Source of the DNA: an uncultured bacterium
GTDB lineage: Bacteria; Hydrogenedentota; Hydrogenedentia; Hydrogenedentales; Hydrogenedentaceae
DNA length: 64,000 nucleotides
Reading direction: 5' to 3'
NCBI GenBank assembly: GCA_938014335.1
Contig: CALLRP010000008.1
Span: forward strand, 35,422 to 99,421
Shown: positions 8,031-15,658 of the stretch, piece by piece
How positions within the stretch are numbered: position 1 is the first letter of the stretch
How the letters are laid out: each line of letters begins with the position of its first letter
Made by a program: the position numbers and the translations under genes
Notes under the pieces: model-generated
Seen by the model: only the letters and a program-made list of their open reading frames with translations
Database searches by the model: none
What the model was told of the DNA's origin: nothing

Positions 8031-9263
8031 TTAACTTCCTATGTAAAAGGGTGCCCCTGTAAGAAAATGATGGATAAGTTCGTGAGCCTCAGGGTAAAAG
8101 ATGCCTGTTTTTTGTGCGGATGCTTCGTGATATTCTGCTACACCGGATGCCTCGATACCATGCCCGCACATTACGAACGGAACGGCTCCCTGGGCATGGG
8201 TTCGTGTTGAAAGAGCAGTAATATGGTCGGGGGCAACAAACAAACGAATATCATTTGGATATTGTTTAACGAATTCCAATGCAGGACGGACTATTTTCTC
8301 ATCAAAATCTTCTATCGCCTTAATCTTCAAATTCAAATCGCCCTGATGTGCGGATTCATCCGGAGCCTCAACATGAACGAGAGCAAAATCTACCCGAGAT
8401 AGGGCGGACAAAGCGGTTTCTATCTTCCCTTTATAATTGGTATCAATCCAACCTGTGGCTCCCGGCACATCAATCGATTCCAATCCCGCACAAACACCAA
8501 TCCCCTTTACGAGGTCAACCGCAGATATAACTACACCATCAAGGTTAAATTTCTCCTTGTATGGCTGAATTTGTGGAGTTCTTCCCTGTCCCCATAGCCA
8601 GAAGGAATTGGGCTCGGGTTTTCCCTGTTGGACCCGCTCTTTTGCAATGGAATGCTGTTGCAATAATTTCTGTGAAGTTAACATGATTTCCTGAATAAGT
8701 GATTTTGCAGGACCTTCGGGCAGATAATCTTCCCAAGGTTGACCGGTTATATCATGGGGAGGGGTACAGTTTGTTTTTTCAAGGTCTTCCACAGAATAGG
8801 TACTATCTGTATCCATCACGGCAAGATGACGATAACTAACGCCCGAGTAGAAATGAACAGGATACTCTTTCTCCAAAACTTTTCCGACGTCTCTTAACAA
8901 TATAGAAGCCTGTTCTGTGGGGATATGCCCTGAGGTAAAATCAAACATTTTTCCGTCTTTTAGGGAAACAATATTACACCGGAATGCCACCTGCGACGGC
9001 GTTAGACGGATACCCTGCCTCGCCGCTTCCAATGGGGCACGACCTGTGAAACAAGTGCGGGGATTAAACCCAAAAAGGGAAAGGTTTCCTATATCACTGC
9101 CCGGAGGCATCCCTTCTGGAATGGGGCAAAAAAGTCCTGTTATTCCCCGCTGGGCAATTTCATCCATCGCCGGGGTTCGAGCTACTTTCAATGGTGTATT
9201 CCCATCCAGTTCCGGAATAGGAAAATCTGCCATGCCATCTCCTACAAGAATGAGAAATTTCAA
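8031..9263 (-). CDS. apgM: 2,3-bisphosphoglycerate-independent phosphoglycerate mutase (archaeal type) or proposed homoserine kinase
   Basis: A 410-residue alkaline-phosphatase-superfamily enzyme of the ApgM group. Metal and nucleophile motifs are present: DGMAD at 9-13, PGSDIGNLSLFG at 54-65 with Ser62 as the likely phosphorylated serine, GRAPLEAA, HVEAPDESAHQGD, and VAPDHIT followed by THAQGAVPF. This subgroup has been proposed to act as homoserine kinase in bacteria without ThrB. The neighbour cimA, a branched-chain amino acid gene 88 bases downstream, is compatible with that, but glycolytic mutase remains possible. The start is a TTG with GGAAAG upstream; no better in-frame ATG lies near the conserved N-terminus. 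Confidence 0.82.
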   Translation of the reverse strand: MKFLILVGDGMADFPIPELDGNTPLKVARTPAMDEIAQRGITGLFCPIPEGMPPGSDIGNLSLFGFNPRTCFTGRAPLEAARQGIRLTPSQVAFRCNIVSLKDGKMFDFTSGHIPTEQASILLRDVGKVLEKEYPVHFYSGVSYRHLAVMDTDSTYSVEDLEKTNCTPPHDITGQPWEDYLPEGPAKSLIQEIMLTSQKLLQQHSIAKERVQQGKPEPNSFWLWGQGRTPQIQPYKEKFNLDGVVISAVDLVKGIGVCAGLESIDVPGATGWIDTNYKGKIETALSALSRVDFALVHVEAPDESAHQGDLNLKIKAIEDFDEKIVRPALEFVKQYPNDIRLFVAPDHITALSTRTHAQGAVPFVMCGHGIEASGVAEYHEASAQKTGIFYPEAHELIHHFLTGAPFYIGS

Positions 9264-9451
9264 TTATCTTTCCTTTTTTGGGGATAGTAGAATCCAATAA
9301 AAAACAATACTTTACACCATATTCTACCGCTTATAATAGAAGTGTTTCAATGTGAAGATGATGATTCGAATGTTTTTGAAGCATTTCATAGGGTTGAAAT
9401 AAACGTGTTCTATAGGATTGTTTTTACTATAATTTTATAAAGGAGCCATTT

Positions 9452-9832
9452 ATGGAAAAAAGTAATGATAATGAAAGAGAATTAAGTAAAGAGGCGTATT
9501 ATGTTTTAAGGTGTCATGGAACGGAGCCTCCGTTTAGTGGACAATACTGGAACCATAAAGAAAAAGGGATTTATGTTTGTGCAGGATGTGGACAAGAATT
9601 GTTTTCTTCGGACCATAAGTTTGATTCAGGGACTGGTTGGCCCAGTTATTGGGCTCCGATTGCAGAAGGAGCAATTGAGGAATCCGTAGATACAAGTCAT
9701 GGTATGATACGAAGCGAGGTGCATTGCTCACGTTGTAAAGGACATTTAGGACATGTTTTCCCAGATGGACCTGAACCGACAGGAATGCGGTATTGTATTA
9801 ATTCTGCAGGGTTAGAGTTTAAGCCTCGGTGA
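9452..9832 (+). CDS. msrB: Peptide-methionine (R)-S-oxide reductase MsrB
   Basis: A complete single-domain MsrB of 126 residues that reduces the R-form of methionine sulfoxide in proteins using thioredoxin. Zinc is held by Cys43/Cys46 and Cys92/Cys95. The catalytic residue is Cys115 in RYCINS, an ordinary cysteine codon and not selenocysteine. GTGWPSYW (60-67) and GHLGHVFPDG (97-106) are family hallmarks. No signal peptide is present, so it acts in the cytoplasm. An AAAGGAG site sits before the ATG, and a TATAAT at 9428-9433 would give a very short leader. It converges on argH. Confidence 0.96.
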   Translation: MEKSNDNERELSKEAYYVLRCHGTEPPFSGQYWNHKEKGIYVCAGCGQELFSSDHKFDSGTGWPSYWAPIAEGAIEESVDTSHGMIRSEVHCSRCKGHLGHVFPDGPEPTGMRYCINSAGLEFKPR

Positions 9833-9836
9833 GGGG

Positions 9837-9865
9837 CAGACGAGTCGGACAAGTCGGACCGTCTG
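9837..9865. terminator. Hairpin between convergent msrB and argH, built from GTCGGAC repeats
   Basis: CAGACG at 9837-9842 pairs with CGTCTG at 9860-9865. The loop holds two copies of GTCGGAC (9844-9850 and 9853-9859). The stem is followed by a modest AT-rich tail on both sides, so it may end transcripts from either direction. A related repeat lies at 23142-23175, also between convergent genes. Confidence 0.45.
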
Positions 9866-9871
9866 AGTTAT

Positions 9872-11245
9872 TTAAAAAGTTATTTTCTTTGCTTTTTGGA
9901 GGGCTTTTTTAACGCAGGAGGGGCTTGTCCCACCGGGGGAATTGCGTCTTTTTACAATAGTTAATGGCTTCAGAATGGTAAAAATATCCTCTGCGAAGAG
10001 GCTTGAAAAAGATTTATATTCATGTAAGGTTAACTCACGAAGCGGTTTCCTATTTTTAATCGCGTGAAGAACCATTTTGCCGACAATAGAATGGGCGTCT
10101 CGGAAACTCACGCCTTTTCCCACTAAATAATCCGCAAGGTCTGTTGCTTCCATATATCCTAAATCGAGAGCTCTCTGAATGTTTCCTTTATTTACCTTGA
10201 TGGATTTCACCATTTTGGCACAGACCGCTAAAGAATTTTCAACTGTGTCTGCGGTATCAAAAACGGCCTCTTTATCTTCTTGCATATCGCGATTGTATGT
10301 TAGTGGCAAACTTTTCATCAAGGTGAGCAAACTAAATAAATGTCCGTATACTCTGCCCGATTTCCCTCGCACTAATTCTGCCACATCGGGGTTTTTTTTC
10401 TGTGGCATAATACTGGACCCTGTAGTAAAGGCATCGCCAATTTCAACAAATCCAAATAAAGGCGATGACCAGATAATTAATTCTTCACACCAACGAGAAA
10501 GGTGCATCATCACTAATGTGGAATGACTGCAAAACTCTATTAGAAAATCACGGTCAGAAACCGCATCCATACTATTGGCACAAAGTTTTTTGAAGCCGAG
10601 TTGTTCCGCCACAAATTGTGGGTCAATGGGATGAGGTGTTCCTGCCAGTGCCGTTGCTCCTAAAGGTAATGTGTTCACACGAGGACGAAGTTCCTGAAAC
10701 CTTTGTTTATCCCGCTGAAACATCTCAAAATAGGCTAAAATATGATGTGCCAGTAGAACAGGTTGGGCAGGTTGTAAATGAGTAAAGCCAGGGATAACTA
10801 TATCCAGATGCAATTCGGCAAACTCTATGAGTGCTTTTTGAAATTGGATAATTAAATCTATAATAGTATCAATTTGGGCTCGTGTCCATAGACGCATATC
10901 TGTCGCCACCTGGTCATTACGACTGCGTGCCGTGTGTAATTTTTTCCCACACGCTCCTATTTTCTGAATAAGGGCATGTTCAATATTTGTATGCACATCT
11001 TCAAGGGCCGAGTTCCAAATAAATTTACCTTGCTCAATTTCTTTACGGATAGATTCCAGCCCCTTCACAATTTTTTGAGCATCTTTCTGTGGAATAATCT
11101 GTTGTTTTCCCAACATTTGAGCATGTGCTATACTGGCTTGAATGTCATAGATGGCTAATCGGGAATCATACTGAACCGATGCGGTAAATGATTCGACGAA
11201 TGGATCTGTCTTTTCTTCAAACCTGCCACCCCATTGTTTACTCAT
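9872..11245 (-). CDS. argH: Argininosuccinate lyase
   Basis: A 457-residue member of the fumarase/aspartase superfamily that splits argininosuccinate into arginine and fumarate, the last step of arginine synthesis. Signature segments are HTARSRND at 104-111 and the catalytic flexible loop GSSIMPQKKNPD at 276-287, with Ser277/Ser278 as the candidate catalytic serine. The N-terminus MSKQWGGRF is typical. It starts 18 bases after wecC, so it is probably the last gene of a wecB-wecC-argH transcript. That pairing with polysaccharide genes is unusual, because no other arginine gene is in the window. Confidence 0.96.
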   Translation of the reverse strand: MSKQWGGRFEEKTDPFVESFTASVQYDSRLAIYDIQASIAHAQMLGKQQIIPQKDAQKIVKGLESIRKEIEQGKFIWNSALEDVHTNIEHALIQKIGACGKKLHTARSRNDQVATDMRLWTRAQIDTIIDLIIQFQKALIEFAELHLDIVIPGFTHLQPAQPVLLAHHILAYFEMFQRDKQRFQELRPRVNTLPLGATALAGTPHPIDPQFVAEQLGFKKLCANSMDAVSDRDFLIEFCSHSTLVMMHLSRWCEELIIWSSPLFGFVEIGDAFTTGSSIMPQKKNPDVAELVRGKSGRVYGHLFSLLTLMKSLPLTYNRDMQEDKEAVFDTADTVENSLAVCAKMVKSIKVNKGNIQRALDLGYMEATDLADYLVGKGVSFRDAHSIVGKMVLHAIKNRKPLRELTLHEYKSFSSLFAEDIFTILKPLTIVKRRNSPGGTSPSCVKKALQKAKKITF

Positions 11246-11263
11246 GTATTATCCTCCACTCAT

Positions 11264-12520
11264 TTATTTTCCTTTTCCTAATGTAATTATAGAGAAACCT
11301 TCATTTGTCCATATATCACTCGGTAAAATATTATGTGTATCTAACACAATTTTATTTCGCATCCAATTTTTAACTTTCCCAGGGTCTAATTTTTTGAATT
11401 CATCATGAGCGGTAAGAATTACCAAACAATCGGCATCCTCCAGAGTTTCCTCCTCTGACAGTAAGGGGACAGGGGGATGCTTTACATGCGGGTCATGTAA
11501 TGAAAGGGTATAGTTTTTTAGTTGAAGAAGACTATACACATGGAGAGAAGGACTTTCGCGTATATCATCTACATTCCCTTTATATGCCAAGCCGAATAGA
11601 GCAATTTTCGGATTGTCAATATTGGAAACAAGATTTTCGATTTTTTTCGCCACAAATGCAGGCATCGAATCGTTTCGTTCGCGTGCTGTACGGATTATTT
11701 TTGTATCCTCTGGAAATGCTTCCACAAGGAACCATGGATCAACGGATATGCAATGTCCACCGACACCGGGTCCTGCACTATGTAGATGCACCCGCGGGTG
11801 GCGATTAGCCAATGGAACGACTTCCCAGAAATTGATGCCCAATTGTTCACACAAAATAGCAGTTTCATTTGCTAATGCAATATTTACATCACGGTAAGTA
11901 TTTTCAATAAGTTTTACCATTTCTGCGGTTGTGGCATCTGTCAAAAAAATATTCCCTTCTACGAAAGAACTGTATATTCCTTTTGCTAATTCTGCACATT
12001 GGGGCGATATCCCACCAATAATACGGTCATTGTGGATTAACTCATGCAGAATTTTCCCCGGTAGAACGCGTTCGGGACAGTGAGCTAAATGAATATCTAT
12101 TCCTACTTTTAGGCCGGACTGTTCAAGAAGAGGAGTTAATAAATCTCGACATGTGCCCGGTGGCGAAGTAGATTCAAGAATTACCAGATTTCCCTTCTGG
12201 AGATAGTGGACAATACTCGTCCCGGCGGATTTTACAAAAGACATATCTGCCTTTTTTTGTTCTGTAATAGGTGTTGGAACCGCAATGATAAATACATCCG
12301 CATGGGAAGGCTCCATTTGTGCCCGAAGTCTGCCCGAAGCAATTCCTGCCTGCACCATTGTTTGCAGTCCGGGTTCTTCAATATGGATTTCACCTTTGTT
12401 AATCGTTTGAACTACCCGCTCTGAAATGTCCACACCAATTACTTGATAGCCGGAGGTTGCCAGCATGCTGGCAGTAGGTAATCCAATATAACCTAAACCT
12501 AAAACACAAACTGTTTTCAT
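11264..12520 (-). CDS. wecC: UDP-N-acetyl-D-mannosamine dehydrogenase
   Basis: A 418-residue member of the UDP-glucose/GDP-mannose dehydrogenase family. It oxidises UDP-ManNAc at C6 to the uronic acid with 2 NAD+. The N-terminal Rossmann motif is GLGYIGLPTA (8-17), and the catalytic cysteine is Cys257 in GPGVGGHCISVDPWFL (250-265). Pairing with wecB, whose product is UDP-ManNAc, supports the WecC call over UDP-glucose dehydrogenase. The ATG at 12520 is preferred: AAGGAG lies 5 bases upstream, overlapping the wecB stop. An in-frame GTG 6 bases earlier would overlap that site. The product feeds a cell-surface polysaccharide. Confidence 0.9.
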   Translation of the reverse strand: MKTVCVLGLGYIGLPTASMLATSGYQVIGVDISERVVQTINKGEIHIEEPGLQTMVQAGIASGRLRAQMEPSHADVFIIAVPTPITEQKKADMSFVKSAGTSIVHYLQKGNLVILESTSPPGTCRDLLTPLLEQSGLKVGIDIHLAHCPERVLPGKILHELIHNDRIIGGISPQCAELAKGIYSSFVEGNIFLTDATTAEMVKLIENTYRDVNIALANETAILCEQLGINFWEVVPLANRHPRVHLHSAGPGVGGHCISVDPWFLVEAFPEDTKIIRTARERNDSMPAFVAKKIENLVSNIDNPKIALFGLAYKGNVDDIRESPSLHVYSLLQLKNYTLSLHDPHVKHPPVPLLSEEETLEDADCLVILTAHDEFKKLDPGKVKNWMRNKIVLDTHNILPSDIWTNEGFSIITLGKGK

Positions 12521-12525
12521 ATCCA

Positions 12526-12531
12526 CTCCTT
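12526..12531 (-). promoter_or_regulatory. Ribosome binding site deciding the wecC start
   Basis: On the minus strand AAGGAG lies 5 bases before the ATG at 12520 and overlaps the TAA of wecB (12530-12532), which suggests translational coupling between the two genes. Confidence 0.65.
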
Positions 12532-13642
12532 ACCTCGATAAGGTTTTCAGTAAATGTTCTGCAATTCGTTTTCCCGATTTTCCATCGCCATAGGGATTTA
12601 TCTTATTTGCCATATTTTGATACATTTCTTTGTCATCGAGCAATTTTTGTGCCGTATCCAAAATTCGTTCATAATGCGGACCCACAAGCAATGCGGTCCC
12701 GGCTTGCACCGCTTCGGGGCGTTCTGTTACATCCCGTAAGACTAAAACAGGCTTTCCTAACGAAGGTGCTTCTTCCTGAATTCCGCCGGAATCTGTGAGT
12801 ATCAAATAACATTTTTTGAGGATGTGAACAAAAGGGACATACTCCATTGGGGAAACCAGATGAACCCGTTCCTTACCCTGTAAATATTGTTTGACTGAAG
12901 CCGTTACATTTGGATTGGGATGAACGGGGAATAAAATCTCAATATCATCATTTTTGTCTATTAAGTCTGAAACTGCATGAAAAATTTCATCCATAGGTTT
13001 ACCGAAACTTTCCCTGCGATGGGCGGTAAGAACAATAAGCCGACGGTCTTTACCCAATGCCTCCAACAAACTATTCTCAAAAGTATAAGGCTTCTGGGCA
13101 ATATACAAAAGGGCATCGATTCCTGTGTTCCCTGTTACTACAATTTTATGTTCTTCTATATTTTCAGAAAGCAGGTTTTTCTTCGCCTGTTCAGTGGGAG
13201 CATAGAGGAAATCGCTCATGGCATCTACAAGACGACGATTCATTTCCTCTGGAAAAGGATGATATTTATCGTAAGTCCTTAACCCCGCCTCTACATGCCC
13301 TATCGGAATTTGTTGATAATAGCCAGCAAGCCCTGCGGATAGTGTTGTGGTTGTATCTCCATGCACCAGAATAGCATCCGGTTTATTTTCCGAAAACAAT
13401 TTCGATAAGCGCTCCAGAACACGCGATGTAATTTCAACCAGTGTTTGTCCCGGTGTCATGATATTCAAATCATACTCCACAGGGAGATGAAATGAACGAA
13501 TAACCTGGTCGAGTAATTCACGATGTTGTGCGGTTAAACAAACTTTAACTTGAACTTCATCGGATACATCTTGCAAGGCTTGTACTACAGGCGCCATCTT
13601 TATCGCTTCGGGACGCGTTCCCATGATAACCCAAATATTCAT
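12530..13642 (-). CDS. wecB: UDP-N-acetylglucosamine 2-epimerase (non-hydrolysing)
   Basis: A 370-residue GT-B-fold enzyme that interconverts UDP-GlcNAc and UDP-ManNAc. Family hallmarks are MGTRPEAIKMAPV at 7-19, HVEAGLRT, the HPNP segment (FPVHPNPNV), and the C-terminal DSGGIQEEAP and RPEA motifs. It is the first gene of the wecB-wecC-argH unit and provides the substrate for wecC 9 bases downstream. It is divergent from the heparinase/O-antigen-ligase unit across a 216-base gap, consistent with a shared role in surface polysaccharide formation. Confidence 0.94.
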   Translation of the reverse strand: MNIWVIMGTRPEAIKMAPVVQALQDVSDEVQVKVCLTAQHRELLDQVIRSFHLPVEYDLNIMTPGQTLVEITSRVLERLSKLFSENKPDAILVHGDTTTTLSAGLAGYYQQIPIGHVEAGLRTYDKYHPFPEEMNRRLVDAMSDFLYAPTEQAKKNLLSENIEEHKIVVTGNTGIDALLYIAQKPYTFENSLLEALGKDRRLIVLTAHRRESFGKPMDEIFHAVSDLIDKNDDIEILFPVHPNPNVTASVKQYLQGKERVHLVSPMEYVPFVHILKKCYLILTDSGGIQEEAPSLGKPVLVLRDVTERPEAVQAGTALLVGPHYERILDTAQKLLDDKEMYQNMANKINPYGDGKSGKRIAEHLLKTLSR

Positions 13643-13858
13643 CAGAACAAAATATCCCTTCTATACATTAAATCAAATTGAAGAATGCTATAAAAAGACG
13701 AATGTATTATAAATGAATAGTCTTTATATAAGAAAATAAAAGAACTTTTCGGATAATATTAGTTACTCTGCTTTCAAAGAATGAGAGCAATCGTTTTGTG
13801 TATGAAAAACACTATAATATAAAAAATATGGTTATTAAAAATATTAGGTTTTTTTATA

Positions 13859-15658
13859 GTGGTGAGTATCTCTTTATTTACGAAGGTTATACAAACGGCT
13901 CGATATTATAAGCCGGAACAGTTATATTGGTTTATCCATTATCGAACTCGTAGATTTTTACCCGTTTGGTTTTGGTTTCACCGAAGAACTTTGCCTAAAT
14001 CAAAAATAGATACGAAGAGTATTAAACGATATATAAAATATGCCCAAAATTGGGCTTCCATTGAGGAAAATCTCACTTCCAAAGTAAAAAATACCTTATC
14101 AGGCGTATGGGAATATGCAGGGGAGGAAATCCCTTTAGATTTGTTATCGAAAAAAAAGGGAATAACTCTTTCTCCATTGGCAATGTATGGATTGCATAGT
14201 TTTGAGTTTTTATGGCAGATATGTTTAGCCCAACTTCAATATCCAGATAGTCAATATTCCATTTTTGCAAAAGAAACTATTGTGCAGTGGATAAAGAACT
14301 ATCCCCCAGGGACATCTCTTGCATGGGACCCGTATCCTACTTCCTATAGGATTCGCTACTGGATACTGGCAATGCATATCTGGAAATGGAATGATGAACA
14401 AATTTTAAATTCATTGGCTGTTCAGACAAAATATCTATCCCAATCTATTGAATATCACCTGAAAGCGAATCATTTGATACAGAATCTGTGTGGTTTGATT
14501 ATTAGTTCTGCTACACTTTTCCCCGCAGAACTACCCCATTTACTCCAACAATTAGCTGAAGAATTGCAGGAACAAATTTTAGAGGATGGGGGACATTATG
14601 AGCGAGTGCCTATGTATCATGTCCATGTTTTGTTGGACTTGCTGGGTGTTATGACAGTTTTAGACCCCCCCCCAGACTGGTTAAAAAATGCTATCAGGAA
14701 AATGGTGAATTTTCTAACGAAACTTACACTTTCGGATGGAGATATTCCACTTTTCGGAGACTCTGTTCATGGGCATTTACCGTCGGCCGACAAAGTTCTG
14801 AAAATATCTTCAAAGTATATCCCCGCTGAGAAGGAACATCTGCCTCAAAAATCTATTTCCCTCCCTCAATCAGGCTATTACATTTACAAGAAGTTTGATT
14901 CACCTTGTTTCGATATGTTTTTAAGAGCAGGAGCCCCAGGACCGCCTTATCAATTAGCCCATGCCCATTGTGACCAATTCAGTTATGAATTGCTGATACA
15001 AAGACAACGAGTGATTGTTGATTCCGGTATACACGGATATGGAGGATGTCCTTATCGTTCTTTTCAGCGTAGCACACGGGCACATAATACGGTACATATC
15101 GAAGGCGAAGAACAATTAGAATGCTGGAGCACCTTCCGTGTAGCGCGACGTGGAAAAATATTATGGACATCATGGGAACCATATCAGGAGGGACAATTGT
15201 TTGCAGGTAAATTTCAGTATTTTAGTGGGACCATTCACTCCCGTGCCATATATATCCTACCCGACAAGGGTTTCTTATGCTGGGATTTTCTTGAAACACA
15301 AAATCAAAAGACGATTCACAGTTTACTACATCTTCATCCTTCAATAAATGTAAAAGTTATTAATTCCTATGTACTTTTAGAATGTGATAAAATAAAAATT
15401 TCACTTTATCCGTTTGAGAGTGAAGGAATAGAAATTATTTCAGGGAGCCATTCTCCTCAGCAAGGATGGTATTCAGAATCTTTTGGAATTGCAATACCGA
15501 ACCCTGTAATTGTGCTGAAAAAAACTTCTAGAACAAAAACTTTGACCCAAATGGGTTATTGGATTTCGTTTTCTGATGATGAAACTAAATATCCGAAAGG
15601 AACTATTCTACAATGGGTAGAAGAAATCGGGAACAAAATATTAAAACAGAAATTGTAA
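13859..15658 (+). CDS. Heparinase II/III family protein
   Basis: A 599-residue protein with the two-part heparinase II/III layout: an alpha/alpha toroid (about 40-320, with WDPYPTSYRIRYWI) and a beta-sandwich half containing HAHCDQFSYELL, an STRAHNTVHIEG segment and ECWSTF. The family includes polysaccharide lyases, but many members sit in capsule or exopolysaccharide clusters, where they may trim or modify the polymer. No clear signal peptide is seen. The start used is a GTG with a weak ribosome site, and the exact start is uncertain. The 3' end overlaps the next gene by 46 bases. A run of nine C residues lies inside at 14665-14673. With wecB/wecC beside it, a uronic-acid polymer is a fair guess as substrate. 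Confidence 0.82.
   Translation: MVSISLFTKVIQTARYYKPEQLYWFIHYRTRRFLPVWFWFHRRTLPKSKIDTKSIKRYIKYAQNWASIEENLTSKVKNTLSGVWEYAGEEIPLDLLSKKKGITLSPLAMYGLHSFEFLWQICLAQLQYPDSQYSIFAKETIVQWIKNYPPGTSLAWDPYPTSYRIRYWILAMHIWKWNDEQILNSLAVQTKYLSQSIEYHLKANHLIQNLCGLIISSATLFPAELPHLLQQLAEELQEQILEDGGHYERVPMYHVHVLLDLLGVMTVLDPPPDWLKNAIRKMVNFLTKLTLSDGDIPLFGDSVHGHLPSADKVLKISSKYIPAEKEHLPQKSISLPQSGYYIYKKFDSPCFDMFLRAGAPGPPYQLAHAHCDQFSYELLIQRQRVIVDSGIHGYGGCPYRSFQRSTRAHNTVHIEGEEQLECWSTFRVARRGKILWTSWEPYQEGQLFAGKFQYFSGTIHSRAIYILPDKGFLCWDFLETQNQKTIHSLLHLHPSINVKVINSYVLLECDKIKISLYPFESEGIEIISGSHSPQQGWYSESFGIAIPNPVIVLKKTSRTKTLTQMGYWISFSDDETKYPKGTILQWVEEIGNKILKQKL
14665..14673. repeat. Nine-base poly-C tract inside the heparinase II/III gene
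   Basis: Nine consecutive C residues encode part of an Asp-Pro-Pro-Pro-Asp segment. It is the only C or G run of this length that I noticed in this AT-rich window. Such tracts are known slippage sites, and a change of one base would truncate the protein at about residue 270. Confidence 0.6.

Noticed and set aside
9428..9451. TATAAT directly before msrB as a firm promoter.
   Set aside because: The region 16-18 bases upstream has only a poor -35 match, and the leader would be very short, so it is mentioned only in the gene entry.
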